From: Trachythela sp. YZ-2020
Lineage: Eukaryota; Cnidaria; Anthozoa; Malacalcyonacea; Clavulariidae
Length of the DNA: 64,000 nucleotides
Assembly: GCA_016169945.1 (NCBI GenBank)
Contig: JADLSH010000377.1
Span: 2,100,001-2,164,000, forward strand
Direction of reading: 5' to 3'
In this document: piece after piece, positions 11,021-21,652 of the stretch
How positions within the stretch are numbered: position 1 is the stretch's first letter
Layout of the letters: every line of letters begins with the position of its first letter
Program-made: the position numbers and the translations under genes
The notes under the pieces: generated by a model
The model's database searches: none
Told to the model about the DNA's origin: nothing
Seen by the model: only the letters and a program-made list of their open reading frames with translations

Positions 11021-11690
11021 AAGTGTTTTTCAATGCGACTGGGATAAATGTTCCCATACAAATTAAATCTCAGAGATTACTCATAAATGTTTTAAAATAC
11101 AGCTATTTTGTGGGTTGCCAAACGCGCAAAGGATCACTTCCATGATATTTACTCTTTAAAAGTTTCCTCCCTTTCTCAGTATTATTTAGACTTGCCACAA
11201 CTCGAAAGTATTGTATTTTGACAAAATTAATAGCCAATTGGCCAATACTAGAGCTTGGTAGAGCATTCCTTGGATGTCATTGGCAGGCTTATTCAGCATT
11301 CAGCGAAAACGGCACTTCGATGAACCCCAGGATTACGCCACCGAAAACAGCGGAATATTTATGTTCGCCTTTAGTAGTCTGCCCTCTTGAAATTATCAAT
11401 ATCAAAGCAGTTATACATCGGAACAATGTACGAAGTGAGGCTAACACAATGGAAAAATGAACAATAACAGCTATCGAAAGGGATGGTTCTTTATGTAGCC
11501 CTACACCAATTATAGACTGTGATAATATATAGCTTATAGGGTTAGGATTCGGGTTGGGTTGGGATGGGGGTTAGGGTTAAACTATACTTTTCGTGTATGG
11601 CTACATAAACTCTAATTACCTTTATAGTTTTAGTATATCTGTTACAGGTTCCTTTCAGCATAAGTCATCCTTTTTTCACAGACCAAAATT
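11021..11690. other. No recognisable gene
   Basis: Holds an unassigned 80-codon ORF (11218-11460, +) without motifs and a degenerate GGTTAGG-rich stretch (11537-11580) resembling telomere-like simple sequence. Confidence 0.4.
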
Positions 11691-11693
11691 TTC

Positions 11694-11930
11694 TTTGTAA
11701 CTGAAGAATACCACGGGAAAAGTTGAATTTGAAATATTTCAATAAAAATGTCCTACGAAATTTGTCGTTGAAGTATTTACCCTAGCGTTTAAGAACAGGA
11801 TATCATGCTTCTGGTAAAACGATTGATTTTAAGACAGGTGTTATTAAGAACATTTGTTCTTGTGAGGAACTGTTTTGGTTACTCTATCCTCAATTTCGCG
11901 CTACATTTTCCACAAAGAGGACATTAATTA
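11694..11930 (+). repeat. Dispersed repeat, related to 28393-28800
   Basis: Both copies share GTTGAATTTGAAATATT, AATAAAATGTCCT-like and CTCTATCCTC motifs in the same order and strand. This copy is shorter, with internal deletions. The element type is unknown. Confidence 0.6.
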
Positions 11931-11969
11931 TAAGGGTTCCTATGTCATATTATATACCTATGCTTGATA

Positions 11970-13470
11970 ATATATAATAGTATATCATCATTTGATGGTA
12001 CCGGTGAGTATTACCAACAAGTAAGTGGTGTAACCATGGGAACCAAAATGGCGCCAAAAATGCAAATATATTCGTTGGTTTTGTGAAAAAGCAGATCTTC
12101 GAGCAATACACTGATCCCATACCTGATTACCTTGGTAGGTACATTGATGACTGTCTCGGCACAGTATCCTTTTCCCGAGGAGAGTTGAAGAAGTTTATTA
12201 ACTTTGTTAATAACTTCCACCCAGCACTCCAGTTTACGTGGGAGATCAGTGAGACCAGTATATTGTTCTTAGATATACTTGTATCTATCAATGGCAATAG
12301 ACTTGTTACTTCTGTGTTCTACAAGCAGACTGACTCTCATAGCTATCTTCTTCCCACCCCAACCACACTAAAAGGTCCATTCCCTTCTCTCAGTTCCTTC
12401 GCCTTCGCCGCATTTGCAGTGAAGATGAGGACTTCTATACCAAAAGACAGGAAATGAGAATTTTTTTGTCCAACGCGGGTATCCAACCCGTCTCTTAGAT
12501 ACTGCCTGTTCGAAGGCCTCCAATATTCTCCGATCTGAAACCCTTAGAGACCATGTGTCTAATGTTCCCAAAAACCAAATACCCCTAGTTTTCGGTTACC
12601 ATCCCTTCAATTTCAAAGTAAAGATGTCAATAGGAAGAATTTTCATATCTTGAAAAAACGACCGTGAAACATCTTCCATTTTCACCAATAATCCTTTAGT
12701 CTCGTTTCGAAATCCGTGAAACGCTAGTTCACAACTCTACCACAGGACTCGTCGTCACCTAATGACACATTTCCTTGTGGTGTGAAGCTGTGTAAAACCT
12801 GTAAGTACAGTATATAGATTCTTCCACTACAATTTCGACACCAAAATCTAAGTACACCATTAAGCATCATTTCACGTGCACCTCCTCTCATCTCATCTAC
12901 TCTATTTCATGCAGTAAATGTGGGATGCTCCATATTGATGAAACTGGTAGATGTTTAAATATAAGGTTTGGTGAGCATCGTCGTGCTGTCGTAAACAATG
13001 ATGCTAAACAACCTGTCGCCAGACATTTCGACACTGGCATTCACAGTGTTTCAGATATGAAAATTCGAGCTCTGTGTCCCATTTCTGGTAGTAATGATAG
13101 CCGCAAAAGCCAAGAAATGCGTCTCATTTGCCAACTTGGCACCATTCATCCTCTCGGCATTAATGAGCGCATCAGCAGATACTCTACATCTCACCTTATC
13201 TAATATTTCGTTCCTTGTTTTTTGTCTTTCTTGCTTTGTTATCTTTGTTCGCTGCTCCTTATGATAATATATTTTGTGATGTGATAGTTTGTTTTAATTA
13301 AATCCATCTGATTGGTTCATTTTTTATCACTGATCTCTTTTGTATTCACTATGAAAGCACATGTTTTCCCCGACCCATTCTACTAACTTCCATACGAAGG
13401 GCCTTCGCTCGAAACGTTGAGGTTCTCATTGTATTTTTCAGGTAGTTTTACACAACAGTCAACCGCCGTA
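11970..13470 (+). mobile_element. Penelope-like retroelement, 5'-truncated, with 11-bp target duplication
   Basis: The RT end reads GVTMGTKMAP, then NIFVGFVKKQIFEQ, RYIDDCLG (catalytic YIDD, about 12140), NNFHPALQFTWE and FLDILVSI, followed by frameshifted linker. A GIY-YIG nuclease end is at 12925-13203: MLHIDETGRCLNIRFGEH, where the usual Tyr-Ile-Gly is changed. The 3' terminus is ACAGTCAACCGCCGTA. TATGCTTGATA occurs at both 11959-11969 and 13471-13481 and is the target duplication. The copy is non-functional. The RT+GIY-YIG combination is diagnostic of Penelope-like elements. Confidence 0.88.
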
Positions 13471-13507
13471 TATGCTTGATAGTAATATAGTATGTAACTT
13501 ATACACC

Positions 13508-14071
13508 AGTCATTGTAAAGCCCCACACCCTCTACCCTGGACATGCCGGGAAATAGCGGGATTTATTTGCAGATTAGCCTATCTGTTATGCCTCGGTATC
13601 TATGTGTCATGATGACCAGAGATTATGGGCCGAATCAGCGGGGATTTTTCTATTCGAGACGTATTATGAAGCCTTGTTCATGGACATTTATCCTATACAC
13701 TATAGACATTGTTTTACTAAAAGTAGCTTTTACATGGATAATGTAATGACTTTGTATACATTGCAAGATACAACTAACAGACAAACTGCAAATATTTACC
13801 CACGTACTATGGCAAAGTTTTGACAAATTCTTAATTGCATGTTTGGTCCCAAATACCAAAATTGGGGCAATTTTAGAAATAGTTTGTTGAAATTTACTAT
13901 TTAATTTACTATGGTAGCCTTCATTTTTGGTGCCCGGGTAGCGGGGCACTTTAGTCCTGTTTAGAATAGTAAGAATGCCACGTATAGCGGGGGATTAGAA
14001 TGATTTAGGACACAATCTTTATCCAATGCCGCTGTTCCCCAGGTAGGGAGGTGCGGGGCTTTCCAATGACT
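13508..14071. mobile_element. Non-autonomous TIR element
   Basis: AGTCATTGTAAAGCCCCACAC at the left mirrors GTGCGGGGCTTTCCAATGACT at the right, with further imperfect pairing inward (CCCTACC/GGTAGGG). The 564-bp interior lacks coding potential. Confidence 0.75.
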
Positions 14072-14204
14072 AGTGCATTACCGTGTTTCGGCTATAATCA
14101 ATAAGCCTGTAACTTCCCGTGTTTTGGCTAAACCTCCTCTCTCCAGCAAGCCATCTCCGATAAGCCCCCTCCTAATCTTGTCTGAAATAAACAACCAGTC
14201 CCCA

Positions 14205-14400
14205 CCCCCCCCCCCCCCAAACACTTCCTGGGGGAAAGGGTGTTTACACTATTATTATAAAGTATTTACTATTAAATTGGTGAGTTTAGGCGATTTAGAG
14301 GGAGTTTAGGCGATTTAAGAGAAACTTTGCCAATTTGTAGCCGCAATTTAAGGCGAGTTAGGGCAATTTAAGGCGAGTTAAGATCCCAGAGCAGGCCTAT
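14205..14400. repeat. C-run and GAGTTTAGGCGATTTA minisatellite
   Basis: A run of about 16 C (14202-14218) is followed by degenerate tandem GTTTAGGCGATTTA/GAGTTA units (14280-14385). Confidence 0.75.
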
Positions 14401-14555
14401 CTAAATGAACTAACTATTGTGTTGTTTGGTATGATTATATAATAAAACTAAACCATTTCACGTTTGGAATCGCTTTTGGGACTGCATACATGGAGTAGAT
14501 GTTCCCGGGCTTGCTCGTTCTCCACAAACTAGCGTTTCATGTTGAGTTTTGATCT

Positions 14556-14850
14556 GATGTATACAGCTAATTCAATAAAGGTTGTCTTTCCAAAAGCGTG
14601 AACCGTAAACTCTGAGCGATCAAACGATGATAGGATATCGCCTATTTAGGTCATTAAACTCAAGGCTTTTGTAGCAAGTTGGTTTTCTATCGTAAGTTTT
14701 CTATATGCCTATAGACATCGTTTAAAAGAAATAATTTCGAGTTTACTGGTCTAAATAAACAATAACCCATCATCCATTGTGCGCTCATAGTTTATCGTTT
14801 ACGCTTTTGAAAGGACAACCTTAATTGAATTGGCTGTATATGAGAAACCT
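14556..14850. repeat. Foldback repeat
   Basis: ATACAGCTAATTCAATAAAGG at the left is mirrored by the complement of CCTTAATTGAATTGGCTGTAT at the right, and AAAAGCGTGAACCGTAAACT by its counterpart. The whole segment forms an imperfect hairpin of about 130-bp arms. It is MITE-like with no ORF. Confidence 0.75.
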
Positions 14851-15327
14851 CTTTGATCCCCTAAGCGAGTTCTCGACTGGACTGATCCGGGATCTCTATA
14901 TAACTGGGCACGCTATTTCCCATAAAAAACGCAAATGTGCAGACTATCCAGCCTGAATTATAACTCTGTGTTCAAAGCTCAGATGCTTTGTTTGTCGAGA
15001 CAATCTGTGTCAGATCCAATGTAAACACTGGCGAAAGACCAGGGCAGGAGGCGAAAGACCGCCTACCGGATTTGGCTATGTATTTTTATACAGTACTGTC
15101 CAAAATCCCTAGCGTCACCACGTGGGTGGGCTGAGGGAGGTATTTTTAGTTTTCCGTATTTGTGGAGAAAATATGGGGTGTTCAAACCATGCAGTCTTGG
15201 TGTACTACAAGTAAATTACAACCATTGAATTTGTAAAATAGGCGCCAAACATTGCTTACTTCTCGACATAAACTATGAAAAATGTTTCTCGATTTTCAAC
15301 TATATATTATTTACCTCCTAATATCAT
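14851..15327. other. No recognisable gene
   Basis: Short direct repeat GGCGAAAGACC (15033, 15051). Nothing else identified up to the KDZ insertion site. Confidence 0.5.
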
Positions 15328-15334
15328 AAAAATG

Positions 15335-15613
15335 CACCCGTTTCACCTATTCTAAAACGCTTAATGGGCTAGTTCTAAATTTTAGAACTGCGCATCTAAA
15401 CGTAACCAGAATGCATTCTGTGCATTCTCGCAAACTTGAATTACAGACACAGGTGCACCGCACGGAGAGGCCTGTGAAATTTATTATGCAATCCAAAGCT
15501 TTCAAAATGGCTGCTCGTTCAGTCTCGACTGCCCTGTCACGTCCTAAAAAGCGGTTTAAATCGTGTAAATTCCGCGTGCAATCAATTTCAACAACTGGGA
15601 AAAGATTTACAAA
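15335..15613 (+). repeat. Left terminal inverted repeat of the KDZ element
   Basis: About 279 bp, nearly identical to the complement of 25771-26072. It contains the first three candidate start codons of the transposase (15411, 15486, 15507), so coding sequence overlaps the TIR. Confidence 0.9.
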
Positions 15614-16289
15614 GAATATAAGCCTAAAGGTTTCCAGCAAGCAAGCTACCTGGACTGGATTTAAACCGACATTTTCGTCATGTCCAGATCATATTGGACC
15701 ACATGGTCTTGGACATATATTGGAGGGATGTTTTGATTTCGAGAAAGATGAAGAAGCAGTCGCAACTCGTTATCACAAACGAAGAGAAAAAGAATACGAA
15801 AGCTGGAATGAAATTCGGGAGTCACTTCTACACAGCCGGATTGAGGAGGAGGAATTCCTCTGCGAAGAAAAATGTCACGAATGTGGCGTTGCTGTTGTCG
15901 ACGCTCGCTGTGCTGATTGTGGATATGAACAGTATTTCTGTATTGGTTGTGCGAAAAAAATCCATGGAGAAAGGAATTATTTCCATGTTTTAGAAATGTT
16001 CAAGGTGAGTGATAAAATACCAAATTCTTGACTTGCAACTAATCCCTTGAGAAGTAAAAGACAGTTGAATTTGGCACCAACATGGCCACCAATGAGTGAC
16101 CAATCTATAGAAGATAATTAGATTTTTTTATTGAAATGGGACCAACATGGCGGGTTGCAAGTCAAGAATAATCAATACTATATCACCTATTTGTATTTTA
16201 ATTAATATAGAAACCTTCGAATTTATGAATGCCTATCATGAGACTAATGAGTTTAAGTTAAGCCTTAACAGGTTTTTGCAACCCAATTG

Positions 16290-16550
16290 ACAAAGGTTCC
16301 GAGGGTTAGTTAGTGGCTAGTGCCTAAGGGATAGCTTTTAGCGAGGGAGAAAAACCGGAGTACCCGGAGAAAAACCCTCGAAGCACAGGAGAGAACCAAC
16401 CAATCTCAACTTACATGAGTTTATCAAGCACACTGACGTTACCCAACCTGAGTAAATTCCTGCCCTCGACCTGCTGTATAGCCGGCTTAACTCAGAGGTA
16501 AAAGACCGTGCTAACCGCATCTGCCACCCGTGCTTCCTATGTCCAATCCA
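16290..16550 (+). repeat. SINE-like dispersed repeat in transposase intron 1
   Basis: Contains GGAGTACCCGGAGAAAAACC and CTCGAAGCACAGGAGAGAAC, non-coding motifs of the kind dispersed in cnidarian genomes. Assignment is by general resemblance only; no A/B box was verified. Confidence 0.3.
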
Positions 16551-17228
16551 ATTTTTTATTTTGCTAAACAGGATGGCTGCATTGTACCGTACTTTCCCAA
16601 TCACATGGTTATTGCTACAAGACATACAAAGAACTGTCCAACTGCTCAACCTAGACATATTTTCTGCATTGACCACCAAGGTAAGATAACTGAGATAAAC
16701 AAACAAGCATTAAATCTAACTACAGTATTACACTGTTTTTACTTACCACTATTTAGGTCGTCAACATAAAAAGCAAATACTCTTTTGCGATTGTGAAAAA
16801 GATGCAGTCACATTAATGAGATTGGACTTATGGCCAGGCAGTACCTCCCGCCCAACAATTGCCTTTCATTTTAAATTGATGGAGCTTGCAGAGATCCTGC
16901 TTCTGGAATGCCATGTCTCGCTTCGAAAATTTTGTGATTTAGTAGGCATACTGACTAAGTCTTCATTGTTGCCAACATGGGTATGTTCTCTTTTCAAAGC
17001 TTAAACATTCACAGTACCGGTATCTGATACTAGCACTATTACTTCATGTATACTATACATGCAGATTAATACTAGTTGCAGTAAATATTTGTTGTCTTGC
17101 GATCAGCATTTGTTACAGTGTAATTTGTTTACATCAACACCTTTCTTGCTGCAGGTAAAGAACATCTACTCAACACTGAACAGCGATTCATTTGATGAAT
17201 TCCGTTAATTTTATCTAATAGAGGCTGT

Positions 17229-17273
17229 CAAGTCCAAATGTAAACAAACAGTGGATGTTGGTTTGTTTACATT
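17229..17273. repeat. 14-bp hairpin in a transposase intron
   Basis: AAATGTAAACAAAC and GTTTGTTTACATTT form a perfect stem. Confidence 0.7.
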
Positions 17274-17449
17274 TTAAACACACTATATTTAAACATTATG
17301 ACGTGTTCTGGTTTACTATGCTTTAAATGAATATAGATTAGAGTATCTGATCTAGAAGATGTAAAATTTGGGCATTGGTTACATGTGAGGACCTCGCATA
17401 GCACATGCGCAGAATGTACTTGGCCGCCTCTTTCAATTATGTATATTAA

Positions 17450-17700
17450 ACTTTTTTACAGATTTTTGATATCTTGCTTAATTCTTTAAATATGGCAGAT
17501 CTTGGATTGTTATCAATATGCATGTTATTACATCTCCAGTGGGGTCACACAATGACAGCCAATAATTTTTAAAGAAAACCATAGTTAATGAGTTAAGAAT
17601 TAATCCAAGATGGCAGATGGCTCAATGTTTTTAGCTATTTTTAGTCAAAATATTTCAAGAATTAAGCAATATATCAAAAATCTGTGGAAAAAAGTTTTGT
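17450..17700. mobile_element. MITE-like inverted repeat in a transposase intron
   Basis: AACTTTTTTACAGATTTTTG (about 17450) is mirrored by CAAAAATCTGTGGAAAAAAG (about 17677), and the ATGGCAGATCTTGGA segment by TCCAAGATGGCAGAT. Total about 250 bp, no coding signal. Confidence 0.65.
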
Positions 17701-19340
17701 TGCCATTGTCCTTTAAGCAAATTCTTTGCAATAATTGTGTTGCATATAAGTGGTGTCAAGTAGTAGCAGCATCATTATTTTTACAGTGTTATATATATAC
17801 TGTAATAATTCATAATTTGCATAATTCTACTTCAAGGTATCATCAGCATTTGCTAAGAAATGGGTTCCCTCTTATCAAACAAGCTAAAGGAGAAAATTTG
17901 TGTCCACTTTGCCCAACGGTACTGTAAATTTGCTGGGATTGTGTTACAGATACATTATATAATACACATACAGTAGTACTGGATGCTCAATATAAATGTT
18001 CTTTTATTTACAGCTAGGTGATTCAGGGACAGTAATTGAAACAATGGATGCTTGTTTTGGCCTAGTGAGGAAGAAGTCGCCGTAAGAGTACCAACACTTA
18101 TATTCTCTTGATTCATAGGGCACAGACGGCATATATAGAAGAAGGTGATCATAGCCAGCTCACAGATGTTGTAAAAAAGAGCAAGAAGTAAGGACTAATG
18201 TTGTACAGTACTGCTACAGTGTATATTTATTTATCAGACAAATGAATGGTTGATATGTATCATACTGATGACTAATACGTACTGTAGAACTTTGTAACAA
18301 GTATAGTTAAGTTGTATACTATGCTAGTAGTGTCCTTTCCAATGATAGACTTTTCGAAGGTAATCAATGCATTACTAAAATTTTAGAGTCTTGAAAATTG
18401 TTGAAAATATTGAAAAAAGACAAAAGCTGTCAAAAAGATGGAAAACTGGGGAACACAAATTTAATGCTGCGGCCCTTTCTTTGGAGATGAAAAGACAGGA
18501 AGCAGTGATAGAAACAACCTATTCCTTGGCAGTTGAAAGAATGTTCCTGATTTCTTTAAAGAACAAGTATTCAGGTAATATATTAAAATTATTATGAATG
18601 CTACAGTACGTCAGTACTACTGTTTATATATTAGGTTACATTGCTAAACAATGATCGATGTTCTAGCTTAAATGTTTAACTGCATTTCTTTATTATACTT
18701 AGATGGGCAAGCAATCGCCATCAAATTGTCAAAGCAAATTACCCGGAAAACCAACGCTATTAAAGCTGCAGTGACCAAATACAATTCTTCGCTCAAATCT
18801 CTGGAGGACTGGATTGTCAATTTACCTGCAGAACTCCAATTTGATGCAGCAAAAGATCCTGCATCTCAGCTGTACTGCGATTTTAATATCCAACCTTCCA
18901 ATGACACCACACCATTTACTGTGAAGAGAACTGGAATTGATTTGCACTATTTCCTACAAAGATGTAAGGAGGAACAAGAGCTGCTGCAGTTGGAAGTTGA
19001 AAGATTGTTTAACCACTATGTTGGCAAGAAACAAAATCTTGAGTCATATGTAACTAGACATTCCGGTGATCAGCCCAAAGTAATAAGAGGAACTATTACT
19101 ATTTTTAAGAAAGAAATAATCAACATAGATAACACCCTGTGTGCATTAGGTTCAATGTTGTTTGAGTATTTGACAGAAGACAGTATCAGCAAAATACCAA
19201 AGTATAAAATAGAAGCAGAGCATGCATTAAGTCAGTTACTCGGAACTGATACTTTTGAAAACACCTCAGTTGATGAGAGTGATGATGAATCAGTGTTGCT
19301 TGAATTTTCAGATGACGATTCAGACATTGAAAATATGTAA

Positions 19341-21058
19341 TATACTGCAACTTTGTAATATGTATTATTCAGACTGATTTATGTATAGGGTTATATAAGT
19401 AATACAGCGTGTCAAATGCCAATGAAAATATTTGTTTATTTGTTTAAAAAATGAGACATCAAAATAATAAACTCGTAGCTCAATATTATATAAAATTATA
19501 CAGTTTTGTTAATAGCTACCCAAAAAGGCCTGGGGCAAATTTATTGCTAGTCTGTGTTGAGAAAGCGGGGTACATGAACATTTAACGCCCTGCAAACTAT
19601 GTTTCAATTACAATCCTTTGACTCTAACTCATTTTTAGAAATTCTGAAATGTACTTTAACTCCTTGGTGACAACATCGATATGATATGAACGATCCTTTA
19701 TATTTTTACACTAGCTGTACAGTACATGTTTAATATTTCCGCATGGATCGACTTGCCGAACTCTAGCCCAGTCCCTCCATGTCCCTGTCCTCCAAGTGGT
19801 GGGGTTACGCGACTTACGAGGGACTACCCTTTCATGACACCAGGACACGCAGTCACGAAATATAGTGGTTAGTAGGGACTAGGGTTAGGACCAGCATCGC
19901 GGTTAGAATTAGGTTTAAGATTAAGGTTAGAATCAGGATTAGGTGACTATTATCATTGTGACCATCGCCCAATTCCGCTACCCCCTCCCTCTAAATTTCC
20001 GTCAGGGGTATACCCCCTGATGATGACGTTATAAGAATACAACTACCAGAATTATAGCGCATGTGTACTTACGTACAACTAGTAATGGCCTTGAAAATGG
20101 TTGATAGAGTGACATTTTAATTGAATATATATATATGGGAATTTTATTGTTCGATCAATTTTAAACGGGTACGTACGAGTAGTAGTTCTATAACTGGTCA
20201 CGTGACTATAATGTATTTTTGTGCATGTCCTGAACGTACCTTCTTTTTGGTCGATATATTATATTAATATAATTTATTTTGCATGCTAATTTATAAGAAA
20301 CTGGGACTCAAGGAAGCTCAGATTGAACCTCCACTCTTTGAGTGTGATTGTGAGTGAGCTTTTAGAATACAGGCGTAAAAGTGTAAATTTCAAGTGTGAA
20401 ATATCAAGGGGCGTACATATCGATTTTGGCTGGGGGGGGTTGAAGTTTCAAAATGAGACCGACTCATAAATTCAAACAGACTCTCACCCCCTCCCCACCC
20501 CAATTATAAATCGAAAAATCAATTGAAAAATTACGTGTGCTGCTCCAATAAGTTGAATGGCAACACAATTCAATAAACAATTAAAATATGTACACACATA
20601 CTAATGCCCACCTTGTATAAGAAAAAAAGTTTTTTATATCTAATTACACTAATTGGAAATTTAACTGTCCTATAAACGCTGAATCGAACGGTGGTATTGT
20701 CATCTACATAGCATGCACTGAAAAAAATATATGAACCTGCAAAAAAATTAGGGCATATATGCCCTAATTAATTAGCATACAACGATAAAGTGTTTTAATC
20801 GATAATTAATAATAATAAAATTATGATCAAGCTAAGCTGGACGACTTTGCTGGACCTATAAAATGCCTAGAGTAGACTATTTAACTCTTTATTGTGTTGT
20901 AGTGAAATTTGTTTTGGTATAAATGCGTGTATAATTATTGTCAGCATATATTATGCATCTTTAAAAAGATCCACTAAATAGAAAATAATAATATATAACA
21001 TCAGGAAAGCGTAATAATTAATTAATTGGCAAATTTTTGATAAATTCATATACACAGC
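19341..21058. other. Non-coding interior of the KDZ element
   Basis: Between the transposase stop and the kinase-like exon lies degenerate GGTTAGGA simple sequence (19860-19940) and AT-rich DNA. No exon of an upstream kinase N-lobe was recognised. Confidence 0.5.
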
Positions 21059-21452
21059 ACCCTTTGGGCGGTTTTCAGCACCGTTTAAAGGTCTTCTCCA
21101 TATGCATACTAACAGATTTCTCCATGGTGATCTTCGACCTTGCAATATTATTCTGCATAAGAAATCTGGATGCATCAACAACTTTTTTCAGCCAGTTTTT
21201 CTCAATCTTGACAAGGCAAGCCAAATTCAATCAGTTGGTCAAGCCAGTAAGCTTTTCCTGATTGAAAATGATGTCAAGATGTTTCAACGCTTGGTAGAAA
21301 GGGTATTGGACATAAGCTGTACTGATCATAGGAAATTTCAAACAATTATTGATATGACACAACTACAACATGAACAAGGCAGAGACTCCCAAATCCTAAA
21401 AGATATTGTGGTCTATTGTAGAAACATTGTCACAAAAAATAAATCTAGTTAA
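21059..21452 (+). CDS. Kinase-like C-lobe exon inside the KDZ element
   Basis: An open frame runs from an acceptor-like ACAG near 21055-21058 to the TAA at 21450-21452. It reads GLLHMHTNRFLHGDLRPCNI, matching helix E plus the catalytic loop of protein/aminoglycoside-type kinases (HGD at 21123-21131, catalytic Asn at 21144-21146). After a 16-residue gap comes VFLNLDKAS, which aligns to the metal-binding VxIDFDxAG segment, but the metal-binding Asp is Asn here (codon 21204-21206). The N-lobe and the large helical subdomain are not visible upstream. It could be the last exon of a spliced cargo gene or a captured fragment. The substituted Asp suggests weak or no catalysis. Confidence 0.5.
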
Positions 21453-21652
21453 ACCTTAGATATGCTCTTTTTTGTGTAAGTACAACAGACCTTAGAAGTG
21501 CCTACGTCACACAGTTTTCGATACATATAAATATTAGGTATAATTGTTCTACAAATTATTCATTGTTTGACACTGTTGCGAGGTTAGCACTTCTAAGGTC
21601 TAGTGGTCTACTCACTCACATGTATAATGAGCAATATTACACTAAAGTAGCA

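Larger units (their letters stand above)
15411..19340 (+). pseudogene. KDZ-family transposase, nine exons, catalytic core incomplete
   Basis: Model: exons 15411-16004, 16572-16680, 16757-16980, 17155-17204, 17837-17918, 18014-18081, 18119-18187, 18387-18574, 18703-19340; phases agree except at exon 4. Exon 1 ends with a cysteine cluster typical of KDZ proteins (CHECG, CADCG, CIGCAKK, then His residues). Exon 3 has LWPGSTSRPTIAF, a KDZ hallmark. Exon 5 has CPLCP. Exon 6 has MDACFGLVR, matching the first catalytic Asp block (codon 18047-18049). The family's following segment, with the second acidic residue and the His/Glu-rich DGE-ER-WS block, is absent: only 200 bp separate exons 7 and 8. Exons 8-9 are the helical C-terminus, ending in an acidic tail. 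Exon 4 lacks a GT donor in the right phase. About 670 residues, against 900 or more usually. Likely inactive. Confidence 0.82.

Noticed and set aside
11537..11580. Telomere-like GGTTAGG stretch
   Set aside because: Short and degenerate, with no array of TTAGGG; ordinary simple sequence.
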